A stretch of 8,529 nucleotides of DNA, taken from positions 1-8,529 of the forward strand of contig JACDDJ010000159.1 in assembly GCA_013817065.1 (NCBI GenBank). The letters are read 5' to 3'. Of this stretch, positions 1 to 6,242 are shown one piece after another (position 1 is the first letter of the stretch; the number at the start of each line of letters is the position of its first letter). Under the pieces are notes generated by a model that had not been told where the DNA came from, did no database searches, and was given only the letters and a program-made list of their open reading frames with translations. The stretch is from Acidobacteriota bacterium. GTDB lineage: Bacteria; Acidobacteriota; Vicinamibacteria; Vicinamibacterales; 2-12-FULL-66-21. The position numbers were made by a program, and so were the translations under genes.

Positions 1-27
1 CGACAGGAGATATCTCAGGAGTTAACC

Positions 28-996
28 ATGTCCCGACCCTTGACCGCAGCGTTGCTCGTTGCCGGATGCATCACGGCCGCAGCCGGCGGATCCTATATCG
101 CCGCCAGGCAAAACGCGGTGACGCCGGTTACCGAGGCGGCACCGGCCCATCCGGCTGCGGGCGTTGGAGAGACGGAAGGCGTGATCGAAGCCCCGAACCC
201 CGCACCAGCCGTCCCCGCGCCGCAGCTCGAACGAACGCCTGACGCGGTTCCGGTGCGTCCGGCACCCGAGAACCGTCGTCGCACGGTCCCGGCGCCCCTT
301 CGCGAGAAACGTCGGCCCACGGTGCGCGCGGCGAACAGCGCGGTGCCCGAAGCTCCGGCACTGGCGGTCGAGGCGGGACCTTCCGTGAACGCCCGCCCTG
401 AGCCCCAGCCGATCGCCCAGGCCACGGAGTCTGCGGTTGGGACCGCCTCATATGCGCGGCCGGAGCCGGTTCTGACCGAGGTCGTCATTCCGGCTTCGGC
501 GGTGATTGGGCTCGAGATCGAAACAACGGTCAGCAGCGAGCGTGCCCGGCTCGAAGATCGAGTGGAGGCACGCGTCACCCGGGACGTCTTCGCTGACGGC
601 CGGCTGGCGCTCCCGGCCGGATCACGCGTGATCGGCGCCGTGTCACTGATCGAACGCGGCGGCAAGGTGAAGGAACGGGCGCGGCTCGGGGTCCGCTTTC
701 ACACCGTGGTCCTCGCCAACGGACGCCAGTCGTCGCTGCGGACCGAACCGATCTACCGCGAAGGCGAGTCTCCTGCGGGTTCGAGTTCGAAGAAGATCGG
801 CGGGGCCGCGATTGGCGGCGCGGTCCTCGGCGCCATCCTCGGGGGCGGCAAAGGGGCAATCGCCGGCGCCACGGCTGGCGCCGCCGGCGGCACCGCGGTT
901 GTGATGACGGGTGACCGGACTCCCGCTGTCCTCTCGGCCGGATCGATCGTCACGGTCAAGCTCGCCGAGCCAGCCTCGCTCGACGTCGAGCGCTGA
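28..996 (+). CDS. Envelope protein with Pro/Ala-rich stalk, beta-domain and glycine zipper
   Basis: Function unknown; 322 aa. The start is well supported: AGGAG at 17-21 lies six bases before the ATG. Residues 5-26 are hydrophobic and could be a signal anchor; they also contain LVAGC with Cys14, a possible lipobox, although a 13-residue lipoprotein signal would be very short. Residues about 35-150 are rich in Pro, Ala, Arg and Glu and look like an unstructured periplasmic stalk. Residues about 155-245 form a compact beta-rich domain (IPASAVIGLEI..., then LPAGSRVIGAV). Residues 257-293 are a glycine zipper (repeated GG, GA, GxxxG), able to pack as membrane helices. A short beta segment (GSIVTVKLAEP) ends the protein. 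The stalk plus 'LPAG(S/T)' beta-domain is reminiscent of VirB10/TrbI proteins, and I recall similar stand-alone proteins from Acidobacteriota. No secretion-system genes are nearby, so that link is only an analogy. The decarboxylase follows after 25 bases. Confidence 0.8.
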   Translation: MSRPLTAALLVAGCITAAAGGSYIAARQNAVTPVTEAAPAHPAAGVGETEGVIEAPNPAPAVPAPQLERTPDAVPVRPAPENRRRTVPAPLREKRRPTVRAANSAVPEAPALAVEAGPSVNARPEPQPIAQATESAVGTASYARPEPVLTEVVIPASAVIGLEIETTVSSERARLEDRVEARVTRDVFADGRLALPAGSRVIGAVSLIERGGKVKERARLGVRFHTVVLANGRQSSLRTEPIYREGESPAGSSSKKIGGAAIGGAVLGAILGGGKGAIAGATAGAAGGTAVVMTGDRTPAVLSAGSIVTVKLAEPASLDVER

Positions 997-1021
997 TCCG
1001 CCGCGCACTACAATCGCGGGG

Positions 1022-2485
1022 ATGAGCGCATCCCCTCTCGGCGACATGGATCCGGAGACGTTCCGCCGCGAAGCCCATCGTGTCGCGGACTGGATCGCTG
1101 ACTACCTCGCGGATCCCTCCCGCTACCCGGTCCTTGCGCAAGTGTCACCCGGTGACGTGCGCAAGCAACTCCCCTCCGATCCACCGGACAGCGGCGAGTC
1201 GTTCGATGTCATCTTCTCGGACTTCGAGAAGATCATCCTGCCGGGCATCACCCACTGGAACCATCCGGGCTTCTTCGCCTACTTCGCCATTACCGGCAGC
1301 GGGCCCGGTGTTCTCGCCGAGTTTCTGTCCGCCGCGCTCAATCAGCAGGCGATGCTGTGGCGGACGTCGCCCTCCGCCACGGAACTCGAAGAGGTGGTGC
1401 TGCGCTGGCTGCAGCGGCTCATGCATCTGCCCGACGAATTCGAAGGCGTCATCTACGACACCGCGTCGATCTCGACGCTGCACGCTCTCGCGGCTGCGCG
1501 CGAGCAGGTCGTCCCCGCCGTGCGCGAGCGCGGCATGGCTGGACGCGAGGACCTTGGCCGCTTTCGCATCTATTGCTCGGACCAGACGCACTCTTCGATC
1601 GATAAAGCCGTCATCCTCCTCGGGCTGGGCCACGAGTCACTGCGAAAGATACCGACGGACGCTGACTTCCGGATGCGCGTCGACGCGCTGCGTGCCGCGA
1701 TTGCTGACGATCGGGCCGAGGGCATCACTCCGATGGCGGTTGTCGCGACGATCGGCTCGACGTCGACAACGAGCGTGGATCCTCTGCGCGACATCGCGAC
1801 CATCTGTTCGGACGAGAGCATCTGGCTGCACGTCGACGCCGCGTACGCGGGAGTCGCCGCGATGGTCCCGGGATTCGAGCACCTGCTCGATGGCGTCGAG
1901 ACGGCCGACTCACTTGTCGTGAATCCACACAAGTGGCTGTTCACACCGTTCGACCTGAGCGTCCTCTATTGCCGTCACATGGACGTGATCCGCGGCGCGT
2001 TCTCACTCGTGCCCGAGTACCTGCGCACGACCGATCCGTCCGGTATCCGTAATCTCATGGACACCGGTATCCAGCTGGGACGACGTTTCCGCGCGCTGAA
2101 GTTGTGGATGGTGATGCGCCACTTCGGCGCCCAAGGCTTACGCGCAAGGCTCGCCGAACACATGCGGCTCGCGCGACTCTTCGCGGCCTGGGTCGAAGCC
2201 AGTGATGACTTCGAACTCCTGGCGCCCGTCCCCTTCAGCGTCGTCTGCTTCCGCTGGAAACCGACAGCCGCGCAAAGCGAGTCCGCAATCGACCGGGCCA
2301 ACGAACGATTGCTCGAGGCGATCAACAAGACGGGTGAAATCTTCGTCTCTCACACCCGGCTCGACAACAAGTTCGTGATCCGGCTGGCCGTAGGAAATCT
2401 CCATACAACCGAAGTCCACGTAAGGCTGGCCTGGGACCTCCTGCAGCGACACACCAAGACCATCGACCCTACCCTGAACACCTGA
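1022..2485 (+). CDS. Group II PLP-dependent (aromatic-type) amino-acid decarboxylase
   Basis: Predicted cytosolic enzyme that removes the alpha-carboxyl of an amino acid to give an amine; 487 aa, the usual length for the DDC/TDC family. It opens with the family's N-terminal helix (FRREAHRVADWIADYL), then HWNHPGFFAYF, the substrate-pocket strand typical of aromatic-L-amino-acid decarboxylases. Key residues are in register with the human enzyme: His190 (stacks on PLP), Asp272 in HVDAAYAG (binds the pyridine nitrogen), Lys304 in NPHKW (Schiff base) and Tyr333 in the mobile loop (PEYLR). Tyr at that loop position is usual for decarboxylases, whereas Phe marks the aldehyde synthases. The exact substrate (Trp, Tyr, DOPA, Phe or other) cannot be read from the sequence. 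The frame is open back to 911, but that would overlap the upstream gene. The ATG at 1022 comes first after that gene's stop and follows GCGGGG; ATG 1046 is an alternative that matches homologue N-termini. It may be cotranscribed with the upstream gene. Confidence 0.93.
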   Translation: MSASPLGDMDPETFRREAHRVADWIADYLADPSRYPVLAQVSPGDVRKQLPSDPPDSGESFDVIFSDFEKIILPGITHWNHPGFFAYFAITGSGPGVLAEFLSAALNQQAMLWRTSPSATELEEVVLRWLQRLMHLPDEFEGVIYDTASISTLHALAAAREQVVPAVRERGMAGREDLGRFRIYCSDQTHSSIDKAVILLGLGHESLRKIPTDADFRMRVDALRAAIADDRAEGITPMAVVATIGSTSTTSVDPLRDIATICSDESIWLHVDAAYAGVAAMVPGFEHLLDGVETADSLVVNPHKWLFTPFDLSVLYCRHMDVIRGAFSLVPEYLRTTDPSGIRNLMDTGIQLGRRFRALKLWMVMRHFGAQGLRARLAEHMRLARLFAAWVEASDDFELLAPVPFSVVCFRWKPTAAQSESAIDRANERLLEAINKTGEIFVSHTRLDNKFVIRLAVGNLHTTEVHVRLAWDLLQRHTKTIDPTLNT

Positions 2486-2523
2486 ATCCAAGGCACTCCC
2501 CTTGCAGTCTTAGGAGATGGACC

Positions 2524-2545
2524 ACGTGCGGATTAGTGCGCACGT
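2524..2545 (+). promoter_or_regulatory. Inverted repeat / hairpin in the leader of the outer-membrane protein gene
   Basis: ACGTGCG (2524-2530) and CGCACGT (2539-2545) are perfect 7-bp inverted arms around an 8-base AT-richer loop. This sits 30 bases before the ATG of the barrel gene, in the 90-base gap after the decarboxylase. There is no T-run after it, so it is not a standard intrinsic terminator. It could be a dyad operator or an RNA hairpin in the 5' leader. I see no convincing -35/-10 pair in this gap, so the transcription start is unknown. Confidence 0.4.
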
Positions 2546-2575
2546 TGGATTTCACATTGATGAGGTAGGAGAGAA

Positions 2576-3205
2576 ATGTTACGCAAACTGTTTATTACTA
2601 GTTGTCTGGCCATGGCGATCACCGTTGCAGTTCCTGCGAAAGCGTCTGCTGACTGGTTGTTCACGCCATTTGCCGGATTGAACTTTGGTGGGTCCGCCAC
2701 GTTCAGCCAGTTCGGTTCCGACTTCGAGGACGAGTTCGAGAAGCGCGGAACCTTTGGCGCCTCGCTCGCCTGGATGGGTGGCGGCGCTCTTGGCTTCGAG
2801 GTGGACTTCGGCTATTCGCCGAACTTCTTCGAGACAACCGCGGGTGACGGCGACTTCCAATTCGGCGACAGCAATGTGACGACGCTGATGGCGAACGTCG
2901 TACTGGGTGCGCCCGTAGGCGGGCAGACCGGGCCGGGTATTCGGCCATACGCATCGGGCGGCATCGGCCTCATCCGTAGCCGCATCGACGATGTGGATGA
3001 TCTCTTCGGAGACCCCTCCAACAACCTGGGGTTTAACGTCGGCGGCGGTCTCGCGGGTTTCTTCAGCGACCGTTTCGGTCTCCGCGGCGACGTCCGCTAC
3101 TTCCGCTCGCTGCAGGACGAGGAACCCGACGAGAATGATTTCGACATCGGGCTCGGATCGTTCAGCTTCTGGCGCGGTTCGGTCGGTCTGATTATCCGCT
3201 TCTAA
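2576..3205 (+). CDS. Outer-membrane beta-barrel protein (OmpA/OmpW-like fold)
   Basis: Small exported porin-like or structural barrel; 209 aa, about 184 after processing. A Sec signal peptide is clear: LRK, then the hydrophobic run LFITSCLAMAITVAV, then a cleavage site after AKASA (residue 25), so the mature protein starts DWLFTPFAG. The rest alternates polar and hydrophobic/aromatic residues in strand-sized blocks with acidic, Gly/Asn-rich turns (GDGDFQFGDSN, DDVDDLFGDPSNN), as in eight-stranded barrels. It ends in GLIIRF; a C-terminal Phe is the usual signal for insertion by the BAM machinery. A strong ribosome site, TAGGAGAG, precedes the ATG. The first codons are richer in A/T than neighbouring genes, as is common for secreted proteins. 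Its specific role (adhesion, transport or structural) cannot be told. Its TAA overlaps the stop codon of convergent argH, so no room is left for a terminator between them. Confidence 0.88.
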   Translation: MLRKLFITSCLAMAITVAVPAKASADWLFTPFAGLNFGGSATFSQFGSDFEDEFEKRGTFGASLAWMGGGALGFEVDFGYSPNFFETTAGDGDFQFGDSNVTTLMANVVLGAPVGGQTGPGIRPYASGGIGLIRSRIDDVDDLFGDPSNNLGFNVGGGLAGFFSDRFGLRGDVRYFRSLQDEEPDENDFDIGLGSFSFWRGSVGLIIRF

Positions 3206-4605
3206 GGCCTCTCATCGCCGCCGGAGGCTCGCGCCCACGCGCGGGCCTCGGCGAGTGCGGCAGCGACGGCATCGGGATGGGTCGACTGGGGCGTGCGCTT
3301 TCTCGCGACTGACGCGGATGGCGTAACCCAGTCGACGACGTCCTCGTCGAACAGCGGTGAATGCGACCGCCACTCTTCCACTGTCATTCCCTCGAACGAA
3401 CGTTCAGCAGCCACGAGCTTTCGCACCAGCGCGCCGACCACTTCGTGCGCGTCCCGGAACGGTAGGCCCTTCACTACCAGGTAATCCGCTACATCGGTAG
3501 CGAGCAGCAACCCCGACGCGGCGCGCTCGCTGACACTGCCGCGAAATGTGAGCCCGCGCACGACCGCCGCCACGGCATCCAGCGAACCCCGCAGCGTATC
3601 CTCCGCTTCGAACAGCGCTTCCTTGTCTTCCTGCAGGTCCTTGCTGTACCCGATCGGCAGACTCTTCATCGTCGCGAGCCAGCCGGTCAGCCGCCCGATC
3701 ACTCGCCCGGATTTCCCGCGCACCAGTTCGAGTGGATCCGGATTCTTCTTCTGGGGCATCAGGCTGCTGCCTGTCGCGGTCTCATCGGCGAGATCGAGGA
3801 ATGCGAACTCTTCCGAGGTGAACAGGATCAAGTCTTCGCACATCCGGCTCAGGTGGACCATGCACAGCGCCGCGGCGTGCAGGAATGAGGCAACGAAGTC
3901 GCGCTCGCCGGTCGCGTCCACACTGTTACTGACGATCCGCGAAAAGCCGAGACGAGCCGCGAGGAACTGGACGTCGATCGGATAGCTCGCGCCAGCAATC
4001 GCGCCGGAACCGAGCGGCAGTTCATCCACTTCGTCCAGCACCGCGGCCAGGCGCTTGTGATCGCGCCGCAGCGCGGCGACGTGCGCGAGAAAGAAGTGCG
4101 AGACCAGAATCGGCTGCGCCCGTCGCAGATGCGTATACGAGGGCATGAGAGTGTTGCCCGCGACACCGGCGCGATCGAGCAGGGCGAGCGTGAGGTTGAC
4201 GATGGCCTGTTGCAAAAGCGGCAGGCGGCGCTTCATATACAAGCGGAGGTCGAGAGCGACCTGTTCGTTGCGCGAACGTCCGGTGTGCAGGCGACGGCCC
4301 GCGTCACCCACGATGGCAACGAGCTCACGCTCGACAAACGAGTGAACGTCCTCGTCGCTGGAGGCGGCGGGCGAGTTGAAGAACGATGGATCTGCAGTCC
4401 TCGATAAGAGCTGATCGAGCGCGGCGCGGATCGCGCTGCCATCCGCGTCCGTCAACACACCGGCGCGCTCCAGCCCCTCCGACCACGCGGCGCTTCCCCT
4501 GACGTCATCGTCGAACAGCCGCCGGTCGAAGCTGAAGGATGCACCGAACTCGATGAGTGCCTTGTCGGGATCGCCTTCGAATCGGCCTGACCACAGGTGC
4601 GCCAT
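3202..4605 (-). CDS. argH: Argininosuccinate lyase
   Basis: Last step of arginine synthesis: splits argininosuccinate into arginine and fumarate, in the cytosol, as a homotetramer in this family. At 467 aa it has the usual length and all the expected landmarks in order: LWSGRF at the N-terminus, SSDEDVHSFVE (about 82-92), HTGRSRNEQ (107-115; Glu where Asp is more common), MPSYTHLRRAQP with catalytic-region His159, NSVDATGERDF (about 227-237) and the fumarase/ASL signature GSSLMPQKKNPD (279-290) with the mobile-loop serine. KDLQEDKE follows. Nothing suggests loss of activity. Its ATG shares one base with the argG stop (TAATG), and GAAGG upstream can act as ribosome site, so translation is probably coupled to argG. 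The closing TAG overlaps the TAA of the convergent barrel gene by four bases (3202-3205). The family also includes eye-lens delta-crystallin and fumarases, but the motifs are specific to ArgH. Confidence 0.96.
   Translation of the reverse strand: MAHLWSGRFEGDPDKALIEFGASFSFDRRLFDDDVRGSAAWSEGLERAGVLTDADGSAIRAALDQLLSRTADPSFFNSPAASSDEDVHSFVERELVAIVGDAGRRLHTGRSRNEQVALDLRLYMKRRLPLLQQAIVNLTLALLDRAGVAGNTLMPSYTHLRRAQPILVSHFFLAHVAALRRDHKRLAAVLDEVDELPLGSGAIAGASYPIDVQFLAARLGFSRIVSNSVDATGERDFVASFLHAAALCMVHLSRMCEDLILFTSEEFAFLDLADETATGSSLMPQKKNPDPLELVRGKSGRVIGRLTGWLATMKSLPIGYSKDLQEDKEALFEAEDTLRGSLDAVAAVVRGLTFRGSVSERAASGLLLATDVADYLVVKGLPFRDAHEVVGALVRKLVAAERSFEGMTVEEWRSHSPLFDEDVVDWVTPSASVARKRTPQSTHPDAVAAALAEARAWARASGGDERP
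3224..3249. other. GC-rich imperfect hairpin at the convergent gene junction
   Basis: GAGGC (3224-3228) pairs with GCCTC (3245-3249), and inside it GCGC (3231-3234) pairs with GCGC (3239-3242) around a CCAC loop, with a TC/GG internal bulge. It lies 19 bases past the barrel gene's stop and inside the last codons of argH. There is no T-run on either strand. It may slow or end transcription coming from either side, but in DNA this rich in G+C such structures also arise by chance. Confidence 0.25.
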
Positions 4606-5678
4606 TACGCGACCGCCTTCGGACTGGTCGCGTCGGCCGACACCGACGGCCGGACTTCATTCACCGACGTCCGTTCCGTCACTGCGCAGCGTCCGCCGGC
4701 GAGGCTGACGCGCACCGATCCGGTTACCCGCCGCTGCAGAACCTTCGTGAAGGCCGCGAGTGCCTCGCGCAGGTCCGAGAACCATCGACCATCCGTCGCC
4801 GCCGCGGCGTAGCGGCGGGCCAGCTCGCCTTTCATCCTGGCAAGGTCGGCACCGACGACGAGGGACTCCAGCTCGCGATGGGCGGCGTGAAGAACGACCG
4901 CAGCCGGCGCCTCGACCACGTATGAGCCGGCGGCTATCCGTCCGACCCCATGTGCACCCGCGATGGTCTCGAGACTCTCGATCATTTCGATCAATGACAT
5001 CTCGACCCCGTTCGCGCGAACCGGCACACCGGCGTTGAAGTCGATGTCCACGACTGCGCCGTCGCCTTCGCAGTCCGCTGCCGGCCGCGTCAGCGTAAAG
5101 GCGTCCTCTGGAATAGCGTCCCCATCGATCGAGGTGAGGATCCGCCCCCAAAGGGTGGCGTCGGTGCGGTAGGAATCGGCTGGCGGCACATGGATGTTGT
5201 GCCCTCGCGCAAACGCCGTCACTTCATCGTTCGACATGCCCCAGACGCGGGCGGGCGCGATCACCTCCAGTGAAGGATCGAGGGACCTGATCGTCTGGTG
5301 CAGGGAGCTCTCGCCAGCAGTCCCCGGCGCGCCGCCATGCGCGACCGCGGCAGCCGACTCCATCTTTGCCATCTCGACCAGCCGGCGCGCGATCAACGGA
5401 CGGGCAAGTGCGACGACCAGCGGATGCCCGGCGCCCTCGAGGGCATCGGCTTGAAGCGCAGGCAGCACGAAGTCGCGGACGAACTCCTCGCGGACGTCGA
5501 CGACATGCGCACGCACCGCACCGAGCGCAAGGGCACGCTCGCGAACGACTGCGAGTTCGCGCTCCTGGCCGAAGTCGAGCGTCACGGTGACGATTTCCGC
5601 ATCGCGCTGCTCTGCCAGCCAGGCGACTGCTGCCGAGGTGACCAGTCCACCGGAATAGGCAAGGACGATTCTTTTCAT
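4605..5678 (-). CDS. argG: Divergent argininosuccinate synthase homologue (ArgG-like, altered active site)
   Basis: By fold and context this is the ArgG of the operon, the enzyme that joins citrulline and aspartate using ATP. Family signs are clear: IVLAYSGGL at the N-terminus, REEFVRDFVLPALQADAL (63-80), LARPLIARRLVEMA (91-104), HGVGRI (243-248) and RVTGSVRV near the C-terminus. It is, however, only 357 aa (about 400-450 is usual), and much of the active site differs. The PP-loop is SGGLVTS with Val13 for the invariant Asp. The block after AHG (114-126) reads GAPGTAGESS instead of TGKGNDQVRF. YSxDENLWGRS has become YRTDATLWGRI. About nine residues holding ENR..GMKSRG are missing at 249-254. 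Activity as a normal ArgG is therefore doubtful. It could use another substrate, be a pseudo-enzyme, or serve as a partner subunit. The ATG at 5678 follows AGGAAAG and lies 11 bases after the argR stop; the stop overlaps the argH start. Confidence 0.85.
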   Translation of the reverse strand: MKRIVLAYSGGLVTSAAVAWLAEQRDAEIVTVTLDFGQERELAVVRERALALGAVRAHVVDVREEFVRDFVLPALQADALEGAGHPLVVALARPLIARRLVEMAKMESAAAVAHGGAPGTAGESSLHQTIRSLDPSLEVIAPARVWGMSNDEVTAFARGHNIHVPPADSYRTDATLWGRILTSIDGDAIPEDAFTLTRPAADCEGDGAVVDIDFNAGVPVRANGVEMSLIEMIESLETIAGAHGVGRIAAGSYVVEAPAAVVLHAAHRELESLVVGADLARMKGELARRYAAAATDGRWFSDLREALAAFTKVLQRRVTGSVRVSLAGGRCAVTERTSVNEVRPSVSADATSPKAVA

Positions 5679-5689
5679 CTTTCCTGTTG

Positions 5690-6139
5690 TCAGCCTTTCA
5701 TCAACTCATCCAGCCTGGCCTGGAAGGCTTGCGCATCCGCAGTGCTCCTGCAGATCACCAGGATGGTGTTCTCCCCCGCGATCGTCCCCACCGTCTGGGG
5801 CAATCGCGCCCGATCGATCGCTTCAGCCAGCGGCTGTGAATACCCGGCGTCGGTTTTCAGCACGATCAGCTGGTCGACCCGATCGTGGCGGCGGAGGTAG
5901 TCCGCCACGGCCGTTTCGAAGTCTTCCTCGTGATCCGCGGGCTCGTCGGCCGCATCCGGCCGCCTGTAAGCGCCGTCGACTGAACGCTTGACGAGCCCAA
6001 GGTCCCTGATGTCCCGCGACAGGGTGGCCTGGGTCGCGTTGATGCCCTGCTCTTTCAAGAGGCCCCTGAGCCGCTCCTGGCTGCTCACGGCGCGCCCGTC
6101 AATGATCTCAAGAATCGCCGATTGCCTTCTGGACTTCAT
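5690..6139 (-). CDS. argR: Arginine repressor, ArgR/AhrC family
   Basis: Hexameric DNA-binding regulator that represses arginine synthesis genes when arginine is bound; 149 aa, the normal length. The N-terminal winged helix (about 1-65) starts MKSRRQSAILEII and has the recognition segment ATQATLSRDIRDLGLVK with the family's SR pair (Ser41-Arg42). An acidic linker (about 61-75) leads to the C-terminal arginine-binding and trimerisation domain, with VGTIAGENTILVICRS at 117-132. The usual motif there is GTIAGDDT; here the two aspartates that contact arginine are Glu123-Asn124. I place the start at ATG 6139. A GTG at 6169 is in frame, but it overlaps the likely -10 box, would add ten residues not seen in the family, and would put the operator inside the gene. 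It is first in an operon with argG and argH, and it probably regulates itself through the overlapping palindromes. Confidence 0.93.
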   Translation of the reverse strand: MKSRRQSAILEIIDGRAVSSQERLRGLLKEQGINATQATLSRDIRDLGLVKRSVDGAYRRPDAADEPADHEEDFETAVADYLRRHDRVDQLIVLKTDAGYSQPLAEAIDRARLPQTVGTIAGENTILVICRSTADAQAFQARLDELMKG

Positions 6140-6161
6140 AATTATGCAGAAATCTTCTGCA
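6135..6161. promoter_or_regulatory. Predicted ArgR operator (ARG-box-like palindromes) at argR
   Basis: Two overlapping dyads lie here. TTCATAATTATGCA (6135-6148) contains the perfect 10-base palindrome CATAATTATG over the argR ATG and resembles ARG boxes of the TGNAT-AT-rich-ATNCA type. TGCAGAAATCTTCTGCA (6145-6161) has perfect 7-base arms around a 3-base centre. The half-site TTCTGCA recurs in the argC operator. The position over the start point and start codon fits autorepression. Confidence 0.6.
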
Positions 6162-6189
6162 GTATACACGACCGTAATTCAGATGTAAG
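6161..6189 (-). promoter_or_regulatory. Predicted sigma70-like promoter of argRGH
   Basis: Read on the minus strand, CTTACA (6189-6184; 4 of 6 to TTGACA) and TATACT (6166-6161; 5 of 6 to TATAAT) are exactly 17 bases apart. The start point would fall near 6154, leaving a leader of about 15 bases before the argR ATG at 6139. The palindromes listed next cover the -10 edge and the start point. Confidence 0.6.
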
Positions 6190-6208
6190 CACCTTGCAAA
6201 ATAACGAC

Positions 6209-6237
6209 TTGCGTGGGGTCGCCACTGGCTGTATAAC
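6209..6237 (+). promoter_or_regulatory. Predicted sigma70-like promoter of argCBD
   Basis: TTGCGT (6209-6214; 3 of 6, but with the key TTG) and TATAAC (6232-6237; 5 of 6) are separated by exactly 17 bases. The start point would fall near 6244, only about five bases before the argC ATG. It faces away from the argR promoter, with the two -35 boxes about 20 bases apart. Confidence 0.55.
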
Positions 6238-6242
6238 TACTC

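Noticed and set aside
911..1021. N-terminal extension of the decarboxylase to 911
   Set aside because: Would overlap the upstream gene by 86 bases and add a Ser/Arg/Pro-rich tail that the family lacks.
1145..1633. 162-codon minus-strand frame opposite the decarboxylase, and similar ones at 643-1047 and 3548-3985
   Set aside because: Shadows of conserved genes; the composition follows the codon bias of the sense strand.
2489..2504. CAAGG....CCTTG stem after the decarboxylase as a terminator
   Set aside because: Only five base pairs and no T-run; too weak to call.
5298..5900. 200-codon open frame on the plus strand opposite argG and argR
   Set aside because: Covers the junction of two real genes on the other strand; no recognisable domain and no ribosome site.
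6140..6169. GTG start of argR at 6169
   Set aside because: Overlaps the predicted -10 region, so it would not be in the transcript, and adds residues not typical for ArgR.
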